This document shows, in pieces, positions 13,398-24,375 of a DNA stretch of 64,000 nt (the first letter of the stretch is position 1; each line of letters opens with the position of its first letter). The stretch comes from Chelydra serpentina. Taxonomy: Eukaryota > Chordata > Testudines > Chelydridae. Both the position numbers and the translations under genes were made by a program. The DNA lies in assembly GCA_037349315.1 (NCBI GenBank), contig JBAIAC010000018.1, positions 4,526,001-4,590,000 of the forward strand, given 5' to 3'. The notes below the pieces were generated by a model. That model was not told where the DNA came from and did no database searches. It worked only from the letters and a program-made list of their open reading frames with translations.

Positions 13398-13682
13398 TGG
13401 AGACGTTGTGGTTAAGGCAGTCAGCTGGGACTTGAGAGATTCAAGCTCCCAGCTCTCTCACAAAATTCTTGTGTGACTTTGAGCAGGTCACTTAATCCCT
13501 TTGTGTCTCAGGTTCACCATCTATAGAATGCGGGTAATAATACTTCCTTCCTCCCAGTCTTTGTCTGTGCCATCTGAGGAGACTGACTGTAAGCTCTTCA
13601 GAGAGGTGTATACGCAGTGCCTCGCACAATTAGGCCCTGATCTTAGCCGAGTCCTATAGGTGCTACAGTAATACAAATAATA
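13398..13682 (+). repeat. MIR/CORE-type SINE
   Basis: The order of phrases is that of MIR-like SINEs: a degenerate tRNA-like head, then 'tgtgactttgagcaggtcacttaatcc', 'tctcaggttcaccatctatagaatg', 'ggtaataatacttcc', and a tail with 'cagtgcctcgcacaatt' and 'taatacaaataataa'. It is an old, inactive RNA-derived insertion with no coding function. A poly-T run (13386-13399) precedes it. Confidence 0.75.
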
Positions 13683-15108
13683 AAGGATACAAATAATAAC
13701 AGACTGAAGTTAGAAAGTTTCGGGACTCGGTTCAATTCTGAGGAATGAGCTATAACCCAGCATTTTTCTACAGCATATTTAGAAAATGGTTCCTTAAACC
13801 TATGTATTCAGCTAGAACATTGCACATATTTTACAAGTGTAACAAACCAAACACACCCTTGCTTTTCCTTGAACTATATTCAGTGCTATTTTGCTTACAT
13901 TAGGGTATGTGGAAAGTCTCACTGTCCTCTTGCAGTATAAACCAGCCTCTTGGCAAAAAACAAACAGAAATGACCAAATGTGGGAAGAAATGCAGAAATG
14001 CCACTCACGGCCTTCAAATATATGGCTCTCCAAGGCCCTCCTCGTGCTATGCAGCTTTCACTTCTCCGTCAGGCCCACAATGCCTGCTTGTTTTGGAGGA
14101 GACTTTGCTTAGAAAATGTCTCATGGTCAGGATGATTTCATACCTCATTAGTGCTGTCCTGACACAAGTAATGGAAATAAGTCTTGGGAGCCAGCAATTC
14201 TGCACATATGTAGAGGCTGTTTATCTATCATGCTTCTAAAAATGGTGGAGGAGACTGGAGGGGAGGTAACAAGGCAGGTTGTAAAATGAAGGTAACACTA
14301 TAAAAAAATAGTTCTAAAAAATTAAAAGGAATCAGGACAGGCACCAATTATATTTTCAATGTTCACTCAAAGCCTGAGTAACGTTTTCTGGTTGGTATTC
14401 ATTTGGCCCAAAATAAAAGCACCTGTATTTTGTGATTTATGAGTTGGTACAAGTGGGTAGGTGTGATCCGTCCACCCAGGTTCTTATATTGGTGCTCATT
14501 ACTCTAGTATCAGAGTGATGAGGAGTAGGGATATGTGTGGGCCTGAGAAAGAGAGAGTGGGAAGAGAGGGTGGCATGTGACTTGGTGGCAACCCTGGGGA
14601 AAACATACAGTCCTTTCACACTACGTTTTCTTTCACTTACAATCTATGGAACCCCAAATGGGATACATGCCATCAGTGCACAAATAACAGCTGTATACTA
14701 TAATTACACATTGCCTTCCACTCCCCAGACTGTCTCCTGAGAAGCAAAGTTTCAAAGACAAACTTATCTTTGGTGCCAGAGTGATCCGAATCTAAACTGA
14801 CCCCTATAATATTTGAGTAAACAGGCTGACTGTGGTTCACTGTTGAAATCCTTACTGTTTTCCCTGAGATATGTTGTGGCTCGTATATGTCACAGCTTGC
14901 CAACAATTTTCCATAGTGTATAACATAAAAGCATCCAAGGAGGCAGTGAAATGAAAAAATACAAAGGAAATGCCATTCTTCTTTTAGATTTTCCTTGGCC
15001 CAATGGTTGAGTGCCACTTAACCTTAGCTAAGGTTGCTTAATGCACAGTAATTAAGCTTCATAGGTGTTAGTTACTGCAAAATTTGGACGCAGATGCCAT
15101 GTCACCAC
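13683..15108. other. Non-coding DNA, nothing recognised
   Basis: Mixed AT-rich sequence. Overlapping small open frames on both strands (13812-14239, 14437-15017) have no motif and look like chance. No repeat boundaries were identified. Confidence 0.5.
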
Positions 15109-16245
15109 ATCACAGAGTCATAGTTATAGACTTTTAAGGCCAGAAGGGACCACTAAAGCAGTGATTTTCAAACCTTTTCTGGGGACCCAGTTGAAGAAAA
15201 TTGTTGATGCCCGGAACCTAACAGAGCTGGGGATGATGGGTTTGGGGTGTGGGAGGGGCTCAGGGCTGGGGGTGAGGGCTGCAGGTAGGGGCCAGGAATG
15301 AGGGGTTCAGGGGGGTAGGGGGGGGCTCTGGCCTGGGGCAGGAGGTTGGGGTGCAGAAGGGGGTCAGAGTTTTTGGGCTGGAGGTTCAGGCTCTGGGATG
15401 GGGCCAGGGATGAGGCGTTTGGGGTGCAGGAAGGGGTTCCAGGTTTGGGGGGGTTCAGGGCTGCTGCAGGGAATTGGGGCACAGGCACAGACTTACCTCC
15501 AGCAGCTCCCAGACAGCGGCACAGCCGGGGTGCACCACGGACCATGCTGCGCCCCGGAAGTGGCCAGCAGCAGGTCTGGCTGCTAGGTAGAGGCACGCAA
15601 GTGACTCCACGCGACTCTCACCTGCAGGCACCGCCCCCCCTACAGTTGCTGGCCAATGGGAGTGCAGAGCCAGTGCGTGGGGTAGGGGCAGCGCATGGAG
15701 CCCTGTGGCCCCCGTCTAGAAGCCGGATCACTGCTGGCCGCTTCCGGGACATAGCGCGGTGTTGGAAAAGGTAGGCACTAGCCTGCCTTAGCTGGGCAGC
15801 ACCGCCAATGGGACCGGTCAGCGGTGCTACCCAGAGCAAGGCGACCCAGTGCCTTACATGCCGCACCCCAGTAGTGGGTCACGACCCACGGATTGAAAAA
15901 CACTGCACTAAAGCATCTAGTCTGACTCCTGTACATCACAGGCCACCAACACCACCCCCACACTAAACCCAACTGAAATGAGACCCAAGTATTACAGCCC
16001 ACAGAAGACCAGGCGTTTACAAGCCACAGGAAGAGAATAGGAAGGACCAAGGTACGCTGGTGATCGAGTCCCCGGGAATGGTAGAGAAATGATTCAATGA
16101 GATATACCCAGATATTCCTGGCAAGGGACCTTCACCCACATGCTGCAGAGGAAGGCAAAAAAATGCCCAAGGTCATTGTCAAGCTGACCTGAGGGAAAAT
16201 TCCTTCCTAACCTCACATATCAGTTTGACCCTGAGCTTCCCTCTG
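15109..16245 (-). mobile_element. CR1 LINE 3' UTR, split by a hAT insertion
   Basis: Read on the minus strand, 16100-16215 closely parallels 21640-21735 on the plus strand (a run close to 'ggaaggaattttccctcaggtcag', then 'gccttcctctgcagcatgtggg'), so both are 3' UTRs of one CR1 subfamily. The 3' end of the minus copy lies at about 15109 (reverse of 'gagtcatagttatagacttttaaggccagaaggg'). The copy is interrupted between 15158 and 15906 by a hAT element and resumes with 'tctagtctgactcctgtacatcacag'. Only untranslated sequence is left, so no protein is made. The CR1 copy is older than the hAT inside it. Confidence 0.8.
15151..15913. mobile_element. Non-autonomous hAT nested in a CR1 copy
   Basis: The element at 15159-15905 (747 bp) starts CAGTGATTTTCAAACC and ends GGATTGAAAAACACTG, terminal inverted repeats with 14 of 16 matches. 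Perfect 8-bp duplications CACTAAAG lie at 15151-15158 and 15906-15913, again of the nnnTAnnn (Buster-like) type. The body is a G-rich plus-strand block (about 15230-15480) followed by a CpG-rich block to about 15800. The G-rich block is the reverse complement of the C-rich body of the hAT at 27248-27818. Open frames of 142 codons in this block exist on both strands because of base composition, and no transposase motif is present. Confidence 0.93.
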
Positions 16246-16333
16246 AAGCACCTGGCATTGGCCAGTGTCGGAAGACAGGACACCAGGCTAGATAGACCTT
16301 TGGTCTGACCCATTATGGCAGTTCTTATGTGAT
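16246..16333 (+). mobile_element. CR1 LINE 3' tail
   Basis: The stretch from 'ggccagtgtcggaagacagg' through 'ggctagatagacctttggtc' to 'cattatggcagttcttatgt' parallels the plus-strand CR1 tail at 37345-37436. It lies directly against the oppositely oriented CR1 3' UTR, so two CR1 ends abut. No coding part remains. Confidence 0.7.
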
Positions 16334-16745
16334 GAAGAACCAGCCAGACGAGCACTTGAGAGATAGAATGGTTGGTGCTACCTCAGAGCCCTGGCCCACC
16401 CTGCCCAGTATCCCATCTCCAGCCATGGCCATCCCTGATGCTTCAGAAGAAGGCAATAAAAACCCTCCCACAGTTCACTGGGGTGAAAACTCCCTTCCTG
16501 ACCCCTGCTGGTGCCTGCTTTAGTATGAGCTTTAGGAACACACATCAACTGGAAGTGAGTCCCGGGGCTCGAGCCTGTGCCCCAACCATCACAAGCAACT
16601 CTGTCATACGATTGCACTCAGATTTGTCCAGCTCTCTCTTACAACTAATTAAGTTGTTTGCCCCCACAACTCCTATTGGGAGGCTGTTCCAGAACCTCAC
16701 TCCTCAGATGCTCAAAGGCTACAGAAATCCTAAAGCTCAAGAAAG
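16334..16745 (-). mobile_element. Probable CR1-derived fragment, degraded
   Basis: The part at 16620-16740, with 'gtttgcccccac' and 'ggctgttccagaacctcactcctc', resembles the antisense of the CR1 ORF2 C-terminus seen at about 58060-58140 (there 'ttattccagtgtttaacc'). Frames are lost. The 16400-16455 part ('cccatctccagccatggcc', 'gatgcttcagaagaagg') recurs inverted at about 17033-17085. The exact family and ends are uncertain. Confidence 0.5.
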
Positions 16746-17024
16746 AACAAAAACACAGAGAGAATCCTATATTAGTGGTGTCAGAGGGCTGTTACTGATC
16801 ATAAAATGTTTAGTACATAGCTTGCTCGCTCTTGCTCATAGAAACCGTTCACCTTGCTCAGAATGGCACCGTGATTCTTAGGCAATATCTTCCTATTGAT
16901 TTGGCAGACTCTTTATAGACCAAGGATGGTATGAATGGTTTAATAACAGGCAACATGGAAACTGTTTTTGAGAAAGTGGGCTCAGATGTAGTCCCCATCC
17001 TAGGTATTCTGGGGTGTGTTTTTT

Positions 17025-17090
17025 TAAATCTCCTTCTTCGGAAGCATCAGATATGGGCATGGCTGGAGATGGGACACTGGATGATGTCAC
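17025..17090 (+). repeat. Inverted copy of the 16400-16455 segment
   Basis: 'cttcggaagcatcagatatg' followed by 'ggcatggctggagatggga' is the reverse complement, with some changes, of the block at 16400-16455. The two copies lie about 600 bp apart in opposite orientation and probably come from two insertions of one repeat family. Confidence 0.65.
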
Positions 17091-17108
17091 ACACTGGGGC
17101 ATAGGTGA

Positions 17109-18261
17109 TGTGACTGTGACATACCAGGGTACAATCAAGACTAATGAGTAGCTGTGTCACCCTTGCCCTGTAACCTGGGGTGTCCTTTACAATCCCTTGC
17201 TGCTGTAGCCTCCAACCTGGACTGCTCATAAACAGCTGCCAGCATGTAAGTCACTTCCAGTTATATCTGTGTGTGCTGTAGCCAGTCAGCCACACCGTTA
17301 CCAGCCTTGGTTATGTTGCAGGGTAACCCCAACACACACCCCAGTCCCAGATCTTCCCCGCAGAAATGAATGCCCTGTATTGCCCAGCCTTCACGTGGAC
17401 AGTACATATATATTAAGTCCTCTATTCCTTAAAGGGAATAATATGCTCCCCACTAGATACCCCAAAGTTCAAACCTTCAAGTTGAACACACTGGATTAGA
17501 TAAAACAATAAAACAAGTTATAACTAACTACAAAGAGGTAGGTTTAAAGTGAGTACGAGTAATGAGTCATAAAAGTCAGAAATGGTTACAGGAAAAATAA
17601 AGATAAAACACTTACTGGTGCCTAACTTACCAGACTGTATTAGATTAAAAGAAAAGTTCTCTTACCACTTCCTTTCAGTAGTCACTGACCAAACTCATCA
17701 GATCAGGACTCCTTCCCCAGAGTCCAACGGCTGCTTCCTTCATCTTTTCAGGTACACAGTATACGATGGGCAGGGGGAGAGAGAGAGAGATGGGTGTCTT
17801 GGGTGTCTGCCCCTTCATTTTCTAATACTGTCCCCTCTTGGAGAAGTATTTCCAGCTGTGAGCAAGGCAAAAGGCAGTCTGTGGAAGGGAACTCCATGCT
17901 GTTTCTTTGCTAAGATGTAGATTTTTTTTGTCTCTGCTCCCTTTCCTGCCAAAGAATGTCCATTTAGCAGGTTTGGGTCCATCAGGCTTGTTTACACCTG
18001 GCTGAGTTATCAGCTTACCCTTTGTCTCTGAGGAACTGGTTAGGCCACTTCCCAGACTTATCTGGAAAACATACTTTTAGTCATGATTTCAGCTTATGTT
18101 TATAACTTCACATATAACGCTGCTACGTGCATTTTGCCATGATATTATTGATCAGTAAATTATGAGTTTTTAAAATGATACCTCACAAGGCATACCTTGG
18201 ACAAACATTATTACAATCGTGTGTTGGGTGTGAACACAGAGGTATATTATGTCACTGTGAC
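17109..18261. mobile_element. Endogenous retrovirus LTR, probably solo
   Basis: The block 17115-18255 (1141 bp) begins TGTGACATACC and ends ATTATGTCAC, so its ends are inverted copies of each other. It is preceded by TGTGAC (17109-17114) and followed by TGTGAC (18256-18261), which would be a 6-bp duplication. This is ambiguous because the element itself begins with the same letters, and a shorter duplication is possible. No gag, pol or env frame lies inside or next to it, which fits a solo LTR left by recombination. I recognise the sequence type as a repeated chelonian LTR, from memory only. It abuts the gypsy LTR that starts at about 18256. Confidence 0.65.
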
Positions 18262-18557
18262 CTAATGGTTAGAGTCAGAGCAGAACCGGACTCATGGTCA
18301 GGAGACAAGCCAGTGGTCAGAGTCAGGAATCAGGCAGTTCGGTGGAAGGACTGGTACAGGAAGGAGATGTGGGGCACTTGAAGGCATAGAATGCATTGAG
18401 CAGCCATTGGGCAACTGTTGCTATGAGGCTTAAATAATAACCCGCTGGCTCTTCTGTCCAATCACAGAGCACAATCACTTAGTGAGAGCTCATTGGGCCT
18501 TGCCAAGCTCATTGGGTTGCCAGGCAACCGTCCCCAGAGCCAGCTGAGTTCCTGACA
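18256..18557 (-). repeat. Gypsy LTR, downstream copy (3' LTR on the minus strand)
   Basis: It shares with 21176-21528 the phrases 'caggagacaa', 'gaggcttaaat' / 'aaggcttaaat', 'tctgtccaatca', 'tcacttagtgagagctcattgggcc' (up to small changes) and 'gggcaac', all in one order. On the minus strand it begins TGTCAGGAACTC. CCAAT-type and TTTAAG boxes suggest U3 promoter elements. Confidence 0.8.
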
Positions 18558-18784
18558 GTTCCCTGCTGCTTGAGGGCTCCTCCTATGGGCTCTTGGCCCT
18601 GGCTTGTCAGGGCATCTTTGATGAAATTTCTCCAGGAGGTCAGGAGTATGAACATTTACTTCTGGTTCCAAGGATCACTCCTCTGGCCCAGTCCCTCAGA
18701 TACTGGAGATTCCCCATGACCTTTTGGGAATCTAGGACCTGAGGGACTTCATATTCCTCCTGCCTTTGGACTATTACTGGGGGT

Positions 18785-20460
18785 GGAGGTGGGTCGACCC
18801 ATGCAGGGAAGGGTTGTCAATGAACACCTTGAAAAAGGAAACATGAAAGATGGGGTTAATGTTTAGGGATTCTGGGAGTTGATTTATTTGTTCAATGATC
18901 CAGGTATTGTGGTTGATCGTGGTGGAAGGGCAGTCCATTCTCAAGTTCTGGATCTGCAGCCAAACTTTATCGCCTATGGCAAGATTAGAAGCAGTGTGAC
19001 GCTTTGGGTCAGCATAATGCTTTTAAGACTCGTTAGAATCATGTAAGTGATTTCTGAGTTCCTGGTATATTTGTCGAATGAGGAGGACCAAGTCCATAGC
19101 TGCCAGGACAGCAGAGCCTTCTGATAAGTCCAAAAAAAACTGGAGGTGAAAACCAAAACTTGCTACAAATGGAATCTGTTGAGTTGAGGCATAGGCCAAA
19201 TTGCTGTGTGTGCACTCAGCCAAACACAGCAGTGGAAGCCAATTATCCTGATGGAAGTTCAGAAAACAGCAGAGGTACCAATTGACTCTTTCCATTTGGC
19301 CCTCTGTCTGTGGGTGGTAGGCTGTTGAGATGAGGGGCTTGGTGCCAAGAATGTGGAGAAATTCCTGCCAGAACTGAGAAATGAATTGGGTACCTTGATC
19401 CAAAATGATGCATGTCAGCATGCTGTGATCCAGGAAGACCTGTGCAGTTTCACAGGCAGACAGAATAGTGTGGCAGGGAATAAAATGGGTTATTCACCAC
19501 AGTCAGGATAACGGAGGCTCTTTGATAGCATAGTAACCCCACAATGAAGTTCATAGAGACGGTGGACTAAGGACGTGGAGGTATGGGGAGGGGCTGAAGG
19601 AGGCCCACTGGCCTGGCTCATGATTTTTTCATGTGGGCACAGAGGTTCCATGACTTAAAATATTTAACATCAGTTCACAGGGTTGACCACCAGAAGTACC
19701 TAGCGATCAGGTTCCAGTTTTACATTTGCCAAAATGCCGCATGTTGGGGGAGTCATGGCATAGCCTTAGTAACTGAAGCCAAGAACTGCCCTTGGGAATG
19801 GAGAGGTGATCCCCAAAACAGAGGTGGTCTTTTTGCAGGCAGAACCTGGAATCTGGGGAGACACCAATAAGTTCTTAGAGACTAGCATAGTGGGGTCATA
19901 GATAGATCACTTGGGAGCAGGGAGAAGAGAACAGGCAGCGGTCATCAGCTGACCATCGATGGTCCTGCAGACAAAGTGTGAGGGTTTATGGACGGCAGTG
20001 AGAGCTTCCTGCTCCACTCTATGACACTCGGCCTTGCAGGACAAGGTGTCCACCATCCCAGTCTTAGTGACTGGATGATGAGTAACTGTACATTCAAATC
20101 AAGAGAGGAAAAGGGCCCAGAAAATCCAACATCGATCAAGTCATGTTGTCTGCAGATATTTCAAATTCTGTTGGTGCGGTCCCCCTCAAAGAGGCGAGGC
20201 CATTCCTAAAGGTGGCCCTGATGGCCAGGAGCACCCATATGTCATAATTTCTCTCTGCAGGAGTCAATTTCTGAGAGAAGGTGGCTCAGCGGTGGAGTAG
20301 CTGGTGAGGATCTCTGAACTTCAAGAGGACCGTGCCCCTTGTGAAGCCCAAGGCATCGGTCTTGACTATAAAGTCTTTTGTGGGGGCCAGATGGGTCAAA
20401 TTGTGGGGGCTGAAGTGAATGCCTTTTTCAAGCGGTCAACACTCTTCTTTCCATATGAAG
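18785..20460 (-). pseudogene. Gypsy pol remnant: RNase H to integrase
   Basis: Reading the minus strand from 20460 downward: RLKKAFTSAPTI (start of the RNase H region), then FIVKTDALGFTRGTVL in another frame, then SQKLTPAER. After a degraded linker comes the integrase core at 19023-19421 with LDQGTQFISQFWQEF, STAYHPQTEGQMERVN and QDNWLPLL, where the D and E are two of the three catalytic residues. Below 19023 the phrase SNLAIGDKVWL marks the C-terminal region of gypsy integrases. The function in an intact element is RNA removal and cDNA integration. Frameshifts and stops between these blocks show the remnant is dead. Confidence 0.88.
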
Positions 20461-20519
20461 TATGCCCTCCCAGCCCATCACCAGGTGAGCTCTGTGTGAT
20501 GCTACAACCCCTGAGGGAT

Positions 20520-21165
20520 CCAGAGTTGCAAACCATATGTTCCTCAGCAGTGCCTGGAATTCCTGTCAAATACCAGGAACATGCCAACGGTATTCCACAA
20601 ACAGAAGGCAGACATTCCATTTCTGCAGTTAGGGTTGCCCCATCACGCATCATACAACCCCCCTGGAGTTCATTACCTTTGGTGGTCACCAAGAGATCTT
20701 GTTGTTGGGGGTTATCCATGCTCTGCATTTGCCAGTTGTCCTAGATGTCCCCTGGCTCATCACTCACGACCCTCTGAATCCACTGGTGATCACTGTCTAT
20801 ACTCTTATTTTACCCACAGTGCACAAGCATGACTTCCCAGTCCCAACTAACGACTGATCAAGCTCTGGGGGTCACTGCAGCCCCCGAGTGATCCTAGGTT
20901 CATCAGCAGTGCCCGGAATTCCTACCAAATACTGGGAATGTGACAAGGTATTCGACAAACAGAAGGCGGACGTTCTACCACCTCACCACAGTGACGATTA
21001 CCCCATCGACTTCCAACAGAGAATGGAGCTTCCTTTCAGATATATTTATGCCCTATCCGAACCACAGCTGAAGATCCTCAGATCCTTGAAGAAAATCTGC
21101 CCATTGACTTCTCCAGAGGGGGGCACCTATTTTCTCTGTGGCTGTTCAAACTGTCACACACTGGC
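20520..21165 (+). pseudogene. Gypsy pol remnant in opposite orientation: protease end to RT start
   Basis: On the plus strand 20735-20850 gives LDVPWLITHDPLNPLVIT, the linker after the retropepsin domain. 20900-21100 gives VPGIPTKYWECDKVFDKQKAD then VLPPHHSDDYPIDF and IYALSEPQLK, the familiar N-terminal approach to gypsy reverse transcriptases. A second, weaker copy of the VFxKQKAD segment lies at 20545-20625, so this part is duplicated. Orientation is opposite to the RNase H and integrase remnants just downstream. No RT catalytic YxDD box is present. Confidence 0.8.
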
Positions 21166-21175
21166 GTGTAAGTGG

Positions 21176-21528
21176 TGTGAACTAGTGGTCAGAAAAGGAG
21201 TCATGCATAGTGGTCAGAGCACAACTGGAAGGTGGAACCAGAGCCACGACCAGGAGACAAACCAACGCTTGGAGCCAGGAGGTTTGGAGGAAGGTAGAGA
21301 CTAGGACTGGAGCAGGAACAGGCATGGGTTGGAACAAGGACCAAGTACAGGAAGCAGGTATGGAGCACTGAACACATTGAGCAGCTTCTGTGCTTACTAG
21401 AAGGCTTAAATTATGATCTACTGGCATTTCTGTCCAATCAGGAAGCACAGGTCACTTAGTGAGAACTTATTGGGCCCAGCCAAACTCATTAGGTTATTGG
21501 GCAACCATGCCTAGAGCCCGCTGATACA
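21176..21528 (-). repeat. Gypsy LTR, upstream copy (5' LTR on the minus strand)
   Basis: Direct-repeat partner of 18256-18557. On the minus strand it begins TGTATCAGCGGG and ends ...CTAGTTCACA. The two copies differ by many substitutions and indels, so the insertion is old. No clear tRNA primer-binding site follows it, consistent with rearrangement of the interior. Confidence 0.78.
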
Positions 21529-21529
21529 T

Positions 21530-21990
21530 GAGGTGGGCCAGGGCTCTGAGGTGGCACTGAGTATTCTCTCTCTCAGGTGCTTGGCTGGCTGGTTCTTGCT
21601 CACATGCTCAGGTCTAACTGATCTCAGTATGTGGGGTCAGGAAGGAATTTTCCCCCGGGTCAGACTGGTAGTGACCTTGGAGGGTGGGTTTGCCTTCCTC
21701 TGCAGCATGTGGGTGTGGGTCACTTGCCAGGATTATCCGAGTGTACCTCACAATCATTTCCCTGCCATTGCAGGGGCCTCAGGCATTGGTGCACCTTTGT
21801 TCCTTTCTCTGCCAATGGCACATAATAGTCTAGTCTCCTGTAGGCTGTAATGCTTTTGACTAATATCAGTTGCTGGGTTTAGTGTGCAGATGCTGGGTGG
21901 TGCTGTTGTCTTGTGATATACAGGAGGCCAGACTAGATGACCTAGTGGTTCCTTCTGGCTTTAAGCTCAACGAATCTATACAGGTTCACA
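21530..21990 (+). mobile_element. CR1 LINE 3' UTR
   Basis: Phrases in order: 'gctctgaggtggcactgag', 'ggtcaggaaggaattttccc', 'gccttcctctgcagcatgtg', 'caggaggccagactagatga', 'ggttccttctggctttaa' and a tail near 'cgaatctata'. The middle matches the minus-strand copy at 16100-16215. Untranslated 3' part only; 5' truncation is usual for CR1 insertions. Confidence 0.85.
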
Positions 21991-23064
21991 AAAGCACAAA
22001 GATCTGATCAGGAATATTTTGTCTCTGAGTAAAAGGGGTGAAAATAATACAGACACACACACACTGACTTGATGCAAGTGCCATCAATTGAAAGTTATTT
22101 CTTCCCCAGGCCTACCACCTGTTAACTACTACTTCTCCCCTCCCTTCACTCTATGCCCCCTTGCTTCTTAACACTATTACATGAGACAAAAACAATATAT
22201 TGACCATCTTTCACTTTCATTGTGTCGGAAAGACAATGATGCTCAGTCAACAAAACCATTAACCAGTTTCTTAGAAACAGGCTCCTTTTCCCCTTCATAG
22301 ACACAAGACATCATCACAAAAATGAAATTGTGGCATGGAGACATTGTTGTGCTAAGTATCTGCTCAAAAGGCCATGTCAGAACTACATTCACTCAACCCT
22401 CCACCGCTTCTCTGCTATCACACGCAACAGCTGTAAGTGCCCCCTTGCCGTGCCTCAGACAAGAATAGTGTGTTTTCAGATGACCACAATGGAATCTACC
22501 GGAACATCAGCAGGGAGCTGTAGCAGTTCCCACATGCCAACTGTTGCCAGCCCACTGCAGACAACAGTCCTTTTGCTGCCTTTCTTTCATGATCTCCCAC
22601 CGAGAGTAAATGCCCAGGCCTCTGTTTTGGTACACTAGGACATCCACTAGCAGGCAACTCTGGTTCCATTCAGACATAATAAGTCATCAGTCTTATAGCC
22701 AGAAAATAACTCACCCCAGCCCTTTTCTCTCTTGTTTGGCAGTTGACCTCCTGTCGAGCAAACTGAAAAGGGCATTAATGCTTTTTGTCAGAGCACTTTG
22801 TTTAGCAGCTATCAAAATCAAATCAACGTTCCCTCCACTGTCTTCACCTTCTACTTTCCAGGTTTTTTTGTACCACTCCTCATCACCACTGTGGACTTTT
22901 GATTGTGATTTATCACTGGGTTCATAAGGCAGCTGCTCTATGGGAGCTATAAGCAAAAATAATTGCTCTAAGGAGTTCACTTCTGGTGTGTTATTGCCAA
23001 ATGCAGCAGCTTTGTTACCCTGAAAACATAACTCACAATATAGTATTTCCAGAAAGGAGAGAGA
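21991..23064. other. Non-coding DNA, nothing recognised
   Basis: No gene recognised. A short (AC)n run lies at 22050-22063. The 100-codon frames at 22330-22927 have no motif and are overlapped by frames on the other strand. Confidence 0.45.
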
Positions 23065-23387
23065 CGCTAAAGCAGGGATCTCAAACTGAAATTACCACGA
23101 GGGCCACATGAGAACTAGTAAATTGGCCCGAGGGCCGCATCACTGAAACCTTTTCATACAATAATACAAAAGTATAATCAAAAATGAAAAAAAATGAAGA
23201 GTAATAGAGTATTCTATTAAAAGTCAATGTATTAACTTTTTTAAAACTGTAATGCAAAGAGGGGTTTTAATAAAATATAAACACTCAGTAATGTTTCGAG
23301 CTTGGCTGCCAGTGGAGTCGGCGCCTATGGCGGGCCGCAGGAAATATGCAGCCCGCGGACCGCGTGTTTGAGACCCCTGCGCTAAAG
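23065..23387. mobile_element. Non-autonomous hAT (MITE) with perfect TSD
   Basis: The element at 23073-23379 (307 bp) starts CAGGGATCTCAAACT and ends GTTTGAGACCCCTG, an inverted pair with one mismatch over 14 bases. The duplication CGCTAAAG stands at 23065-23072 and 23380-23387. It differs by one base from the TSD of the element at 15159 (CACTAAAG), and both fit nnnTAnnn. The ends are CpG-rich ('gagggccgc', 'gcgggccgc') and the core is AT-rich. There is no coding capacity. Confidence 0.93.
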
Positions 23388-23544
23388 GCATTAAAAAAAC
23401 CAAAACTCTTTGCCTTTCCTGTGCAGGACTAGAAAAAGTAAGCCTGCATCCAAGCATAGGCTTTTCCCTTGCTCTATTGAGACTACACAGGCCTCACCTA
23501 AACTAATGACTTAGGAAGCTATATACTGCAAGAAAAGCTGCAAA

Positions 23545-24375
23545 GTTTCTGTCAGGGTTCCCTCCCCACTCTAAACTCTAGGGTAAAGACGTGGGGACCC
23601 GCATTCAGAGCCCCTAAGCTTATTTTTACCAGCTTAGGTTAAATCCCCCAAGGTACAAAATTCCCTGCACCCTGAGAAATGCTTCTCGCTGCCACCATCA
23701 AGTATCTAACAGGAATCCAGGAAAGGAATCACTTGAACTTCCCTCCCCCACAAAATACCCTCTCAAGCCGTACACCCCCTTTCCTGGGGAAGCTTGAGAA
23801 CAATCTCCCAACCAATTGGTTACACAGTGATCTAAAAACCCACCCCCTGGGTTTTAACACCATAGACAACAGTCAGCTTCTTAAAAGAAGGATTTTATTA
23901 AAAATAAAGAAGGTAAAATCATCTCTGTAAAATCAGGATGGTAACTATTTCACAGGGCACTATATTTCCAAACTCAGAGAGATTTCCCCCTCTGGACAAA
24001 ACCTTAAAGTTACAGAAAACCATGAACAACACCCCACCCCACCCCCCCTTGCCCCTTCTAACACAGGGAATACACCAAACCGAAATTAAACAGAAATCTA
24101 TGCGCTGTGCTATCTAAACTTACTTCAGAAAAGGGAGGTTTGATTTTCTGCAGGTTCCTTCTGTCTTCCAAGATCACTCTGACTCAGACAAAGACACACA
24201 CTAAAACCTTCCCCCCTCCCAAAGTTTGAAAGTATCTTGTCCCCTTATTGGTCAGATGCCAGCCAGGTCAGGTGTCAGTCTGGCTACCTGCATTTCTTAA
24301 CCCTTTACTGGAAAGAGGATTTTATAGCACTGCATCAGACCCTCTCCCCCTTCCCTTCATATTTATGACAGTTTC
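23545..24375 (-). mobile_element. Solo LTR of an endogenous retrovirus
   Basis: The LTR at 23550-24370 (821 bp) starts TGTCAGGGTTCC and ends ATATTTATGACA on the plus strand. It is flanked by the 5-bp duplication GTTTC at 23545-23549 and 24371-24375, so both ends are exact. Minus orientation is inferred: that strand carries a CCAAT box ('ctgaccaataagggg') followed downstream by AATAAA ('aataaaatccttc'). No viral genes adjoin it, so it is the product of LTR-LTR recombination. I recognise the family as very common in turtles, from memory. Confidence 0.9.

Larger units (their letters stand above)
18256..21528 (-). mobile_element. Ty3/gypsy LTR retrotransposon, rearranged and inactive
   Basis: Two related direct repeats, 18256-18557 and 21176-21528, flank RNase H and integrase remnants on the minus strand. 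They also flank protease-to-reverse-transcriptase remnants on the plus strand, so the inside has suffered an inversion, or a second element is mixed in, plus large deletions. About 2.6 kb of internal DNA is left, well short of a full gag-pol. Frames are broken by stops and frameshifts. LTR orientation is inferred as minus from a TTTAAG box and a C/T-rich downstream part on that strand. No matching flanking duplication was found. Confidence 0.82.

Noticed and set aside
15168..15774. 142-codon frames on both strands
   Set aside because: They lie entirely in the G-rich body of the hAT at 15159-15905; composition explains the lack of stops.
20396..20728. 110-codon minus-strand frame as an intact gypsy gag or pol protein
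   Set aside because: Only the last ~20 residues (RLKKAFTSAPTI) match pol. The front part is antisense of the plus-strand remnant and so is fortuitous.
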